Shown: piece after piece, positions 15,650-24,150 of the stretch
How positions within the stretch are numbered: the first letter of the stretch is position 1
How the letters are laid out: every line of letters begins with the position of its first letter
Assembly (NCBI GenBank): GCA_031551045.1
Contig: JAVBOD010000008.1
Location: 1 to 30,387, forward strand
Origin: JAVBOD01 sp031551045
GTDB taxonomy: Bacteria > Bacteroidota > Bacteroidia > Bacteroidales > UBA932
Direction of reading: 5' to 3'
Length of the DNA: 30,387 nucleotides
Position numbers and translations under genes: made by a program
The notes under the pieces: generated by a model
Database searches by the model: none
The model's input: only the letters and a program-made list of their open reading frames with translations
Told to the model about the DNA's origin: nothing

Positions 15650-15657
15650 TATCTTTG
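15650..15657 (+). promoter_or_regulatory. -7 promoter element of spt
   Basis: TATCTTTG is an exact TAnnTTTG match, 21 bases before the spt ATG. A TTG at 15629-15631, 18 bases upstream, is a weak -33 candidate. Only 29 bases separate it from the divergent lemA element. Confidence 0.72.
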
Positions 15658-15678
15658 CCGGCCTATTAACCAAATTAT

Positions 15679-16878
15679 ATGACTGCATACAAAAACATTA
15701 TGCGCGAGCGGTTCGCTCAATACAGGGAACCGCAAAAAGTACAAGAAGCCGGATTGTATCCCTACTTCAGAGCCATTGAGTCGGAACAGGACACCGAAGT
15801 GATTATCAATGGTAAAAAAGTGTTGATGTTCGGCTCCAATAGTTATTTGGGGCTCACTTGCCACCCGAAAGTGAAGGAAGCAGCCATTGCAGCCGTAAAA
15901 AAATACGGGACAGGTTGTGCCGGCTCGCGTTATTTAAACGGGACGCTCGATATACATGTGGAATTGGAAGAAAAGTTAGCCGAATTTGTAGGAAAAGACG
16001 GCGCATTGGTATATAGTACCGGGTTTCAATCCAATTTGGGCGCCATTCCTACCGTTACCGGCCGCAACGATTATATCATCTTAGATGAGCTCGACCATGC
16101 TTCTATTATTGAAGGTGCGCGCTTGTCATTTGCAAAGACACTGAAATTCCGGCATAATGACATGGCTTCGCTCGAAAAAATATTGCAACGTTGCGAACCC
16201 GAGGCGATAAAGTTAATTGTGGTAGATGGTATTTTCAGCATGGAAGGCGATATTACCAACTTGCCGGAGATCGTAAAACTCTCTAAAAAATACAATGCCA
16301 ACATCATGGTGGACGACGCGCATTCGTTCGGCGTTATCGGTAAAAACGGGCGCGGCGCTTCTTCTCATTTCGGACTTACGGATGATGTAGATATTATCAT
16401 GGGAACATTCAGTAAATCGTTAGCCTCTATCGGCGGTTTCTTGGCAGCCGATAAAGATACGATCAATTTGATCAAGCATACTTCGCGTTCGTTGATTTTC
16501 AGCGCCAGCGCCACTCCTTCCGCTACGGCCAGCGCTTTAGCAGCCCTCGAAATCATCAAAACAGAACCGCAACACATGGAGCAATTATGGGAAAATACAA
16601 ACTATTGCTTGAAGGCGTTTCGCGATTTAGGCTTTGACCTCGGCCATGCTTGCACGCCGATTCTTCCGATTATGATTCGTGATAATGCCAAAACATTCAT
16701 GATGACAAAAATTTTGATGGATGAAGGCGTATTTGTGAATCCGGTTGTTTCTCCCGCTGTTCCGGACGACTCCACGATGATTCGTTTTTCGCTGATGGCC
16801 ACGCACACGATGGATCAAATCAATTATGCCATCGACAAGATTGACAAAACAGCGAAGCAGTTGGAAGTACTGAAATAA
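15679..16878 (+). CDS. spt: Serine palmitoyltransferase (alpha-oxoamine synthase family)
   Basis: 399 residues, a fold-type I PLP enzyme of the AONS family. Spt condenses serine with a long-chain acyl-CoA to 3-ketosphinganine, the first step of sphingolipid synthesis. GTFSKSLASIGG places the PLP lysine at Lys246. DELDHASIIEGARLS (His140), VVDGIFSMEGDITNLP and VDDAHSFGVIG are the other PLP-site motifs, and the N-terminal GSNSYLGLTCHPKV is family typical. The lack of nearby biotin or threonine-catabolism genes and the ceramide-type operon at 77-3090 favour Spt over KBL or BioF. It is single, divergent from lemA, and ends before a structured repeat. Confidence 0.88.
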   Translation: MTAYKNIMRERFAQYREPQKVQEAGLYPYFRAIESEQDTEVIINGKKVLMFGSNSYLGLTCHPKVKEAAIAAVKKYGTGCAGSRYLNGTLDIHVELEEKLAEFVGKDGALVYSTGFQSNLGAIPTVTGRNDYIILDELDHASIIEGARLSFAKTLKFRHNDMASLEKILQRCEPEAIKLIVVDGIFSMEGDITNLPEIVKLSKKYNANIMVDDAHSFGVIGKNGRGASSHFGLTDDVDIIMGTFSKSLASIGGFLAADKDTINLIKHTSRSLIFSASATPSATASALAALEIIKTEPQHMEQLWENTNYCLKAFRDLGFDLGHACTPILPIMIRDNAKTFMMTKILMDEGVFVNPVVSPAVPDDSTMIRFSLMATHTMDQINYAIDKIDKTAKQLEVLK

Positions 16879-16886
16879 TACCAATG

Positions 16887-16983
16887 TGAACCACCTTTTA
16901 ATCTAATCTATTTCCGGTATAATGCCGATGCTACAAATGTTTAGGCCAATGTAATTGGACTGTTACATTTGTCAAATCGGTAT
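16887..16983. repeat. Structured dispersed repeat, copy 2
   Basis: About 97 bases matching 13651-13749 in the same orientation, with one substitution in the left part and a small substitution/indel cluster in the centre. It lies between the convergent spt and upp genes, 8 bases after the spt stop, and is followed by a bidirectional terminator. Confidence 0.85.
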
Positions 16984-17004
16984 AAGTCCACAGATTACAA
17001 CGAT

Positions 17005-17040
17005 AAAAGCGCGGATTCTTTTGAAAGAGTCCGCGCTTTT
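17005..17040. terminator. Bidirectional terminator between spt and upp
   Basis: Arms AAAAGCGCGGA (17005-17015) and TCCGCGCTTTT (17030-17040) are perfectly complementary with a 14-base loop. A and T flanks on both sides allow it to end spt (plus) and the rpoN-upp operon (minus). Confidence 0.9.
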
Positions 17041-17077
17041 CATAGTTCAAAAGCTCTTTGAAAGAAGGTTTATTCCC

Positions 17078-17734
17078 TTACATCTTTTCACCGTAGGCCA
17101 AATCGCCGGCATCACCCAATCCGGGAACGATATACGACTTTAAGGTAAGTTCTTCGTCCACGGCGCCTAACCACAGTGTCATATTCTTAGGATTCATATT
17201 TTGCCGGATAAAATTCACGCCCTCTGTACTGGCAATGGGAGCTACAACATGTGTATGTTTAGGCGTTCCTCTTTCAATCAAGGCACGATAGGCCAATACG
17301 ATCGAAGCGCCGGTAGCCAACATGGGATCCATTAAAATCAATGTTTTTCCTTCTAACGAAGGGCTTGAAATATATTCTAATTGAATGGTGAATTTGTGGT
17401 CTTTACCATATTTTCTATAAGCGGAAATAAAGGCATTTTCGGCTTTATCAAAATAGTTCAAAAAACCTTGGTGCAGCGGAAGGCCTGCCCTCAAAATAGT
17501 AGCCAGCACCACGGCTTCTCCCGTCAATTGGGTGGTCGCTATTCCTAACGGAGTTTGCACCTCGCAAGGGGCATATGTAAATGTTTTGCTGATTTCGTAA
17601 GCAAATATCTCGCCGACCCGTTCCATATTTCTCCGGAAACGCATACTGTCCTTTTGAATTTTACTATCGCGCATTTCCGCCATGAAAGTATTAAGTAAGG
17701 AAGAAGTATCGGTTAATACATGTTCTGTTTTCAT
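17078..17734 (-). CDS. upp: Uracil phosphoribosyltransferase
   Basis: 218 residues. It salvages uracil with PRPP to form UMP. The PRPP-binding loop LILMDPMLATGAS is near residue 130, and the uracil-binding C-terminal YIVPGLGDAGDLAYG is intact. The N-terminal part (MRDSKIQKDSMRFRRNMERVG) is the Bacteroidota version. It is the last gene of the minus-strand operon, 22 bases after rpoN, with no promoter-like sequence in that gap. The terminator at 17005-17040 follows. Confidence 0.95.
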   Translation of the reverse strand: MKTEHVLTDTSSLLNTFMAEMRDSKIQKDSMRFRRNMERVGEIFAYEISKTFTYAPCEVQTPLGIATTQLTGEAVVLATILRAGLPLHQGFLNYFDKAENAFISAYRKYGKDHKFTIQLEYISSPSLEGKTLILMDPMLATGASIVLAYRALIERGTPKHTHVVAPIASTEGVNFIRQNMNPKNMTLWLGAVDEELTLKSYIVPGLGDAGDLAYGEKM

Positions 17735-17756
17735 AGGAAATTATTTTATGATTTGG

Positions 17757-19151
17757 TTAAAGTTCTTTTCTTAACCGAGCAACAGGAATGTTTAATTGGT
17801 CACGATATTTTGCCACCGTGCGGCGCACGACCTTAAATCCCTTTTGATGCAGCACCTCCACCAATTCCTCATCGGTATAGGGGTTCTTCTTATCTTCGGC
17901 ATCAATACATTCGGTCATAATATTTTTAATTTCACGTGTCGAAACTTCTTCTCCCGACTCGGTTTTCAAACCTTCCGTAAAGAAATGTTTTAAAGGATAG
18001 ATGCCAAAATGCGTTTGAATATATTTCCCATTCACCACTCGTGAAACGGTCGAAACATCCAATCCTGTACGCTCGGCAATAGTTTTAAGCACCATAGGGC
18101 GCAATAACGATTCGTCTCCTTCTTCAAAATATTCCCGTTGATAATCCAAAATGGCATTCATCGTAGTCGTCAACGTTTGCTGGCGTTGTTTTATAGCTTC
18201 AATAAACCATTTGGCAGCATCCATTTTTTGTTTTACAAAAGCGGCGGCGGCACGCCCGTCGGCGCTATTCGGATTTCCCGCTTTTTCGAGCATGGCTGCA
18301 TAACGGCTATTGAGGCGCAATTCGGGAATGGAATAGCGCGGTAAACTTAATTGAAACTCGCCATTGTCGCCCACCTCCAATAAAAAATCGGGAATCACCT
18401 GTTGCGCCTGTTCTTGATAAGCGCTATCTCCGGCGCTCCCTCCGGGACGCGGATTCAACCTCACAATTTCGTCAATCGCATTTTTAAGCTGTTCCTCTGT
18501 AATATCCAACTTCGAAAGAATCTTATCGTAATGCTTTTTGGCAAACGCTTCAAAACAATCTCGCAACACAGATATAGCGCATTTTGTTGCCGGCGTGGGA
18601 TTTTTCTTATTCTGTAATTGGATAAGCAAGCATTCTTGCAAATTACGGGCGCCCACTCCCGAAGGTTCAAAACCTTGGATAATAGACAGCAATTCTTCCA
18701 ATTCTTTTTTGGATGTTTCAATATTTAGCCGGAATGCCACATCATCGACAATAGCATTCATGTCACGTCGCAAATAACCATCCTCGTCCAAGCTCCCGAT
18801 AAGAAATCTTGCTAATGCATTTTGCCGATGGTTCAACTTCCGGAAACCCAACTGTGCCTCCATCTGCTGGTAGAATGTTTCCTTCGATGAAATGGTTGCA
18901 TATTCTTGCTTCATTTCTTTCGCGGAAGATGTATTGCTGGAGTAAAGGCGGTAATTAGGCGTGTCATCCTCATATTCATTATCAACCTCATCGTCCTTAT
19001 CATTTCCTTCTTCTAAAATAGGGTTTTCCTCCAATTCCTTTTTAACGCGCTGCTCAAGTTGAAGAGTAGGTAATTCCAAAAGCTTTATCGTCTGAATTTG
19101 CATGGGCGACAGCTTTTGCAACATTTTTTGTTGAAGGGTCTGTTTGAGCAT
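17757..19151 (-). CDS. rpoN: RNA polymerase sigma-54 factor RpoN
   Basis: 464 residues from ATG 19151. Region I is glutamine-rich (MLKQTLQQKMLQKLSPMQIQ and following). An acidic region II (DKDDEVDNEYEDD) leads to the core-binding domain, which includes DEDGYLRRD. The HTH near the C-terminus (RTGLDVSTVSRVVNGKY) and the RpoN box (VRRTVAKYRDQLNIPVARLR) are intact. It directs transcription from -24/-12 promoters with AAA+ activators; no such activator is in the window. The frame extends to 19184 inside ispG, but the start ten bases after the ispG stop matches the family N-terminus. It lies in the operon between ispG and upp. Confidence 0.95.
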   Translation of the reverse strand: MLKQTLQQKMLQKLSPMQIQTIKLLELPTLQLEQRVKKELEENPILEEGNDKDDEVDNEYEDDTPNYRLYSSNTSSAKEMKQEYATISSKETFYQQMEAQLGFRKLNHRQNALARFLIGSLDEDGYLRRDMNAIVDDVAFRLNIETSKKELEELLSIIQGFEPSGVGARNLQECLLIQLQNKKNPTPATKCAISVLRDCFEAFAKKHYDKILSKLDITEEQLKNAIDEIVRLNPRPGGSAGDSAYQEQAQQVIPDFLLEVGDNGEFQLSLPRYSIPELRLNSRYAAMLEKAGNPNSADGRAAAAFVKQKMDAAKWFIEAIKQRQQTLTTTMNAILDYQREYFEEGDESLLRPMVLKTIAERTGLDVSTVSRVVNGKYIQTHFGIYPLKHFFTEGLKTESGEEVSTREIKNIMTECIDAEDKKNPYTDEELVEVLHQKGFKVVRRTVAKYRDQLNIPVARLRKEL

Positions 19152-19161
19152 AGTGAAAACT

Positions 19162-20520
19162 TTAAAGGTCTTTCCAATCTCCACTTTCTTTGATCAAGCA
19201 AATTAATTCATGAATTGCTTCATCCTGTGGAATATTGTTTTTAATCATTTTTTTTCCCTTGTACAGAGAAATTTTTCCCGGCCCCGCTCCTACATATCCA
19301 TAATCGGCATCGGCCATTTCTCCCGGCCCATTCACGATACAGCCCATCACCGCTATTTTCAATCCTCTCAAATGTTTCGTATATGAACGCACCAACGCTA
19401 AGGTTGCTTGCAAGTCGAACAACGTACGCCCACATCCGGGGCAGGCAATATATTCCGGTTTCGAAAACCGCACACGGGCGGCTTGTAATATATCTAACGA
19501 AAGTTGTTCGGTTACATTGTCAGGCACTTTTTCTCTTGACATGTGTGCTGTTATATGCAAATTTCGTACCAAACCATCCAAAAGAGGCGGACCGGCCTCG
19601 CAAGAGGCTCTTAGTAAAAGCTCTTCAAACGTATTTACCCGATAAACGCACTGTAATGTTTCTTTCGCCCTATATTTCTCCGGAGCATAAGGATATTGCG
19701 GCGCAATAGCCGTCAAAGCCCGTGCCACCGGAACTTCATTTTCGGGAGCTTCCGTTAAAGACACGCGAATAGTATCGCCCAGTCCTTGCGCCAACAACGT
19801 ACCGATGCCCACAGCCGATTTAATACGCCCGTCATCGCCATCGCCGGCCTCCGTTACGCCCAAATGCAAAGGGTAATGCATATTTTCCTGGTCCATGGCA
19901 TCAACCAGCAAACGATAGGCCTGTACCATAATGCGCGTGTTGCTCGATTTCATGGAAACCACCACCTGGTCGAATTGTTCGCGACGGCAAATGCGTAACA
20001 TTTCCATGGCCGACACAAGCATTCCTTCGGGAGTATCTCCATGCTGCTCCATGATACGCGGCGCCAGCGATCCGTGATTCACCCCAATGCGAAGCGCAGC
20101 GCCATGCGTTCTACAAACAGTAAGGAGCTGTATTAAACGCTGCTCGCTTTCTTCGGCAGAGCGTGCAAAATTCCCGGGATTGATGCGCACTTTGTCAGCC
20201 ACAACGGCAGCCGCTAACGCCACATTAGCATTGAAATGCACATCCGCAATAAGGGGGATATTATAAGCCTCCGAGCGTAATTGTTGTTTGATTTCTTTTA
20301 ACGCCTCCACTTCGCGCAGCCCTTGTGTGGTAAGACGCACATAGTCGGCGCCGGCATCGGCAATACGTTTGCACTGTGCTACCGATTCGGCAATGTTTAC
20401 CGTATGTGTGGTACACATGGTTTGTACCCGCACCGGATTATCGCCTCCCATGGCAATGCCTCCTACGTTCACAATAGTGCTGCGGCGGCGTTGATAACGG
20501 ATATGAGGGGAGCTGCTCAT
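19162..20520 (-). CDS. ispG: 4-hydroxy-3-methylbut-2-enyl diphosphate synthase IspG, short Bacteroidota form
   Basis: 452 residues from ATG 20520. IspG is the [4Fe-4S] enzyme that converts MEcPP to HMBPP in the MEP isoprenoid pathway. The TIM-barrel domain occupies residues 1-270 (VQTMCTTHT, IPLIADVHFN, VRINPGNF, LRIGVNHGSL, GVTEAGDG). The cluster ligands are in CPGC (Cys360, Cys363) and VMGCIVNGPGE (Cys394). Between the barrel and the Fe-S domain lie only about 85 residues; the plant/Bacteroidota type usually has an inserted domain of well over 200 here. The result is longer than the 372-residue E. coli enzyme but shorter than the usual Bacteroidota one. It follows the PorT-like gene by 4 bases. 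Confidence 0.94.
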   Translation of the reverse strand: MSSSPHIRYQRRRSTIVNVGGIAMGGDNPVRVQTMCTTHTVNIAESVAQCKRIADAGADYVRLTTQGLREVEALKEIKQQLRSEAYNIPLIADVHFNANVALAAAVVADKVRINPGNFARSAEESEQRLIQLLTVCRTHGAALRIGVNHGSLAPRIMEQHGDTPEGMLVSAMEMLRICRREQFDQVVVSMKSSNTRIMVQAYRLLVDAMDQENMHYPLHLGVTEAGDGDDGRIKSAVGIGTLLAQGLGDTIRVSLTEAPENEVPVARALTAIAPQYPYAPEKYRAKETLQCVYRVNTFEELLLRASCEAGPPLLDGLVRNLHITAHMSREKVPDNVTEQLSLDILQAARVRFSKPEYIACPGCGRTLFDLQATLALVRSYTKHLRGLKIAVMGCIVNGPGEMADADYGYVGAGPGKISLYKGKKMIKNNIPQDEAIHELICLIKESGDWKDL

Positions 20521-20524
20521 CAAC

Positions 20525-21169
20525 TTAAAATGCAACTAAAATCCCCATGGAGACAATGGATTGATTGTGGCGTTTGAAGATACTTCCCGGCCCCGGCTCG
20601 CGAGGGTCCTGCATGTACAATAATCCAAAATGATAATTATACTCGAATTGAATTTCTATCGGTTTGAGCATGACGGAGAGCCCGGCGCCAAAAACAGTGC
20701 CGCAGTCCCAGCGTTTCTCGTAATCCTGAAAAGTATAAGTTGTTTTCTGTATTTGTCCGTCTGCATCGGCATACTCCAAATCGGCTCCCAATATGTAAGC
20801 CCCATATAAGCCGAATTGAGCCATCAGCCGGAGTTTCCATAATTCTACGTGAAATTGTGATACCACGGGAACCTCAATGCTTCGGTATCGTTTTGTGGTA
20901 TCGTTACTCTCATAACCTTTATCGGCAAGGTTCACGCCGGCTTGCAATCCGACCCATTTTCCCGAATAATATTTGTACACAAGCCCTGCATTCATCCAGC
21001 TTTTAATAGCTTCCTGATTAAGCGGCTGACTACTGCTGATATTCGTAAAACTAACGCCCTCTTTCACTCCAAAAAAATGCTGTGCTTGGGCATGGACTTT
21101 GCTGGCTGACATCCCAATCAATCCGCATAACAAAAGTACGAGGCATAGTTGTTTTTTCAATAACGTCAT
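20525..21169 (-). CDS. PorT-like outer-membrane beta-barrel protein
   Basis: 214 residues with a signal peptide (about 1-27, ending KVHAQ). The remainder shows alternating hydrophobic strands and aromatic girdles typical of small eight-stranded barrels (GVKEGVSFTNI, WVGLQAGVNLADKGYES, VVSQFHVELWKLRLMAQFGLYGAYILG), ending in the strand QSIVSMGILVAF with a C-terminal Phe. This is the PorT/outer-membrane-beta-barrel family. PorT of Porphyromonas gingivalis serves the type IX secretion system, but most family members have no known role. It overlaps the Ig-like gene by four bases (ATGA) and precedes ispG. Confidence 0.85.
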   Translation of the reverse strand: MTLLKKQLCLVLLLCGLIGMSASKVHAQAQHFFGVKEGVSFTNISSSQPLNQEAIKSWMNAGLVYKYYSGKWVGLQAGVNLADKGYESNDTTKRYRSIEVPVVSQFHVELWKLRLMAQFGLYGAYILGADLEYADADGQIQKTTYTFQDYEKRWDCGTVFGAGLSVMLKPIEIQFEYNYHFGLLYMQDPREPGPGSIFKRHNQSIVSMGILVAF

Positions 21170-22968
21170 AAATTGTAAAAATTTTTAAAGAGAGCATCCA
21201 CCTCGATGGTTTGCTCAATTTCCGCATTCGCCGGCAAATCCAATAAAATAGTATCTCCCGACAAAGTAAAAAACACGACCCGTTCCGGTTTTTGCTTTTG
21301 CAAATAAACACCGGGATCCCAAACGCCGTTGTTGTTCGTATCTTCTATAAAACGAATGCAGTATTTCCCGGCCTGTAAATAGTCGTAGGATAATTTTCCA
21401 TCTTTGGCAAGCATGTTTTCCCTCAGAACTTTATCTTTTTTCTCCGAAAGTAATTGTACGATATAATTTCCTTCTATATTCTTAAGATTTAAAATTATAT
21501 TACTGAATTTATCAGGATTGGGTGTGGAAATTTGTTGCACCGTGGAATCATTGGATAACCCGTACACATCCGTGAAAGCATCGGCCAACAAAGTAAGCCG
21601 GTAATCCGTAGCCGTCACCCATTTTGTTTGAATGTAGTATGTTCTGTTCCTCTCCTGATCTTTTTTCCACACAAAAGGGATTTTTTCGTATTGCTTACCG
21701 TCTTGCGATTTTTTCTCCAGCGCTATTTTGGTCGTATCGATATGTGTAGGCAATGTTGCAAAATAACACTTAATGCCCTTGTCCATTAATTCATGCGGCG
21801 ATGAACCAATAGCCGGTTTCAAATATTCTTTTTCCGGTTCTTCTCCTTCTTTTTCTTTCGGCGGTTTTTTATCTTCTTCTTCGCCCTTTTCTTTCCTGAA
21901 ACGTAGCGTAGCATCCGTTGGCGCTAATTGTCCCGTTGAATCGGGCTTCATATAGTTGATAGTCCCACGTATGGTATCGGGCGGCGTGGCGGCCGTAATC
22001 CAAAAAGTAAGCGTATCGCGAAAACGGCTGCTTTCAATAACATAATCCGTAGAATCAATAGCGTTCAGATGAAAACTATTTATTTGCGGATTTTTTTGAG
22101 CAAATATCAATCGCACTTCCCGCTTTCCGAGCAACGTATAGTCCGATAAATTTTGCTTTTTACTTTCTTCATTATACACATAAAAGCGCAATTGAAATGG
22201 ACGTGCTAAAAGAGCGGCCGTATCCTTCATATCAATAGGAGGCAACGTATCGTATTTCGGATTTATCATGGCCGTTGGCGTTACCAAGCTATCCAGAAAA
22301 GCAATTTTTTCAGAACCCGGATCGTAACGGATATTATTATTTTTATCTTCTACGGCTACTACATGATACGGCGTTGTTTTAATATTTTTTGCAAAAAAGT
22401 AACCCCATTCATCGGTACGCGCATAAGCGTCGGGGATACGCTTAAATACCGTAGAGTCCGTAAAATTTTCATGGTATAGCATCAATGCGGCCCCTTTAAC
22501 CGGATCCATTGTAAAAGCATCCCACACTCTTCCCGTAATTTGCATAGAGTCGATATAACTTCCGGTAGAAAAAATATACCGCATAGGTAAAAATTGGTTA
22601 GCCTCGTTATTATCCTGAATAGCAAGGCCAAAATCAATAACGTAGGTGGTATTGTTCTTCAACGTGTCGTTAAATTGCACACGGACGCCTTTGCCATGAG
22701 TACGCACTTGCGGCTTAAGAAGCGACGGAGGAGAAATCACCACCTCTTTAGCGGCATCTTTCAATTTCACGTATTCATTAAACTCCAGGTAAATACGTTT
22801 CCCTTGAAAATTCAGCTGCCCATTCGGAGGCGTAATACGCTGCAATACGGGAGGAATCGTATCCTTAGGCCCTCCCGATGGGCCGGTTTGCGTACTGGCA
22901 CAGCGAGTATTAAAAAACACGCAACCAAGGATACCGAAAACTAACAAATATGAAATTCCTCTTCTCAC
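21166..22968 (-). CDS. Ig-like domain lipoprotein (Big_5 type)
   Basis: 600 residues. The N-terminus has a hydrophobic signal and a Cys in FNTRCAS (about residue 23), consistent with lipid anchoring. Residues about 37-135 form a bacterial Ig-like domain (IPPVLQRITPPNG, IYLEFNEYVKLKDA, NTTYVIDFG). Later segments repeat beta-sandwich patterns, with a GxVxDAFTxxPVKGAxLxLY carboxypeptidase-like domain near 150 and a charged KEKGEEEDKKPPKEKEGEEPEKE linker near 365. A calcium-like DTNNNGVWDPG motif is near the end. This is a common Bacteroidota envelope protein; its function is unknown. It leads the minus-strand operon ending in upp. Confidence 0.88.
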   Translation of the reverse strand: MRRGISYLLVFGILGCVFFNTRCASTQTGPSGGPKDTIPPVLQRITPPNGQLNFQGKRIYLEFNEYVKLKDAAKEVVISPPSLLKPQVRTHGKGVRVQFNDTLKNNTTYVIDFGLAIQDNNEANQFLPMRYIFSTGSYIDSMQITGRVWDAFTMDPVKGAALMLYHENFTDSTVFKRIPDAYARTDEWGYFFAKNIKTTPYHVVAVEDKNNNIRYDPGSEKIAFLDSLVTPTAMINPKYDTLPPIDMKDTAALLARPFQLRFYVYNEESKKQNLSDYTLLGKREVRLIFAQKNPQINSFHLNAIDSTDYVIESSRFRDTLTFWITAATPPDTIRGTINYMKPDSTGQLAPTDATLRFRKEKGEEEDKKPPKEKEGEEPEKEYLKPAIGSSPHELMDKGIKCYFATLPTHIDTTKIALEKKSQDGKQYEKIPFVWKKDQERNRTYYIQTKWVTATDYRLTLLADAFTDVYGLSNDSTVQQISTPNPDKFSNIILNLKNIEGNYIVQLLSEKKDKVLRENMLAKDGKLSYDYLQAGKYCIRFIEDTNNNGVWDPGVYLQKQKPERVVFFTLSGDTILLDLPANAEIEQTIEVDALFKNFYNL

Positions 22969-23305
22969 AAAAATTTGTTTAATCTACAAATTTAATAGTT
23001 TTTTTAAATTAAACGGAGATGGTAGTTTTAAAATTTGCCAAACTGTAAATATTTTGTATTTTTACACTATCATTCTCATGGCTTATGCCAACCGCTTTTT
23101 TTGCATTGTATCAAAGCAGCTCGCAGCCCGGTTAGTGTATAAGACTTACCAAAGCTTTGGTATATGAAAAAATTGAAAATGTTGGGAAACTATCAAAATA
23201 ACGCAGGAGTATTTTTATATCAGCCGCGCAGGAGGAATAGCAAGCCCACAAGATAAAACAGGATAATGATATTTTTCAGGCAAACGTGCCGGCATTGAAA
23301 AAAGA
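22969..23305. other. 337-base divergent intergenic region
   Basis: This gap holds the minus-strand promoter above, a weak plus-strand promoter candidate (TTTG 23034-23037 and TATTTTTA 23056-23063), and a perfect 16-base palindrome TACCAAAGCTTTGGTA at 23147-23162. Two tiny plus-strand frames, 23078-23167 (29 residues) and 23164-23256 (30 residues, basic end), overlap through ATGA. Neither resembles a known peptide and I do not call them as genes. Confidence 0.5.
22987..22994 (-). promoter_or_regulatory. -7 promoter element of the Ig-like/porT/ispG/rpoN/upp operon
   Basis: The minus strand reads TAAATTTG, an exact TAnnTTTG match, 18 bases before the ATG at 22968. A -33 box was not clear. Confidence 0.55.
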
Positions 23306-24043
23306 ATGGATAAACAAGATTTTCTGAAAAAATTGAAAGACACGGCTTCCGATCCGAACATGATTCCGGGCATTTACAATTGGTGCGACCGGTGGTGTGA
23401 GCGTTGCGCGTTTACACAGCGGTGTACTAATTTCCAAATGCAGCCCGACACGGATTTGGATATAAATTCCGAAGAATTTTGGGACGAAATGTCGATGATA
23501 TTCAGCGCCACCATGGACTTGTTGAAAGAAATGGCCGACGAACGCGGCATTGATTTGGACGAGATGGAACCCACCGAAGAAGAACAGCAGCGCGAAAAAG
23601 AAAAAGACGATTTGGCCACTCTTAATGATTGTGCTCTATTAGCGAGGAATTACGACCGCCAAGTCCGCACATGGTTCGAGCAATTAGCCGAAAAAGACCC
23701 GGCATTACTCGAATTACGGGAGCCCGACGACAAAACGAAAGACTGCCTGGAAGTGATTCAATGGTACCAGCATTTCATTTTCATTAAGTTGCAACGCGCT
23801 TTCCATGCCCGCGAAGATGAAATCGACTTCGAAATAGAGCCGCAGGATTCCAACGGGACGGCCAAAGTGACACTGATTGCCATGGATCGCAGTATCGGCT
23901 CGTGGGGTGTGATACTGCAACAATTCCCCGAAGACGAAGATATGATTGTGCAACTATTGGCCACGCTGCAAAAACTCCGCCGGCTGACCGAAGAAAATTT
24001 TCCCGATGCAAGAGCATTCGTCCGCCCGGGATTGGATGAATGA
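23306..24043 (+). CDS. Conserved-looking hypothetical protein with an N-terminal four-cysteine motif
   Basis: 245 residues, strongly acidic, soluble, without a signal peptide. The N-terminus has PGIYNWCDRWCERCAFTQRC, giving cysteines 27, 31, 34 and 40 in a C-x3-C-x2-C-x5-C pattern that could bind zinc or an Fe-S cluster. The next section (about 65-105) is Glu/Asp/Met-rich and helical. The rest is helical with several WYQHF/FIKLQRAF aromatic segments. I recall similar unnamed proteins in Bacteroidota but know no function. It is on the plus strand 138 bases before rplC, whose promoter separates the two. Its role is open; a metal-binding regulator is only a guess. Confidence 0.85.
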   Translation: MDKQDFLKKLKDTASDPNMIPGIYNWCDRWCERCAFTQRCTNFQMQPDTDLDINSEEFWDEMSMIFSATMDLLKEMADERGIDLDEMEPTEEEQQREKEKDDLATLNDCALLARNYDRQVRTWFEQLAEKDPALLELREPDDKTKDCLEVIQWYQHFIFIKLQRAFHAREDEIDFEIEPQDSNGTAKVTLIAMDRSIGSWGVILQQFPEDEDMIVQLLATLQKLRRLTEENFPDARAFVRPGLDE

Positions 24044-24065
24044 TTCAAAAAATGTTCAAAACCTG

Positions 24066-24096
24066 TTTGTAAGTTCCAAAAATCTTCCTATCTTTG
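24066..24096 (+). promoter_or_regulatory. Strong promoter of the rplC operon
   Basis: TTTG (24066-24069), a 19-base spacer and TATCTTTG (24089-24096) form a textbook Bacteroidota promoter. The predicted transcript has a leader of about 80 bases before rplC. Confidence 0.85.
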
Positions 24097-24118
24097 CAGC
24101 CCGCTTTTTATACGGGAA

Positions 24119-24150
24119 ATAGTCTATGTGATTGATTTACAGACGACTAT
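24119..24150 (+). promoter_or_regulatory. Possible leader hairpin before rplC
   Basis: ATAGTC (24119-24124) can pair with GACTAT (24145-24150), or GTCT (24122-24125) with AGAC (24141-24144). The two pairings exclude each other. It lies in the leader of the ribosomal operon, 31 bases before the ATG, where an autoregulatory r-protein site would be expected. This is suggestive only. Confidence 0.35.

Noticed and set aside
15584..15688. 35-residue N-terminal extension of LemA
   Set aside because: It would cross both divergent promoters and the start of spt; the family begins at the TM helix.
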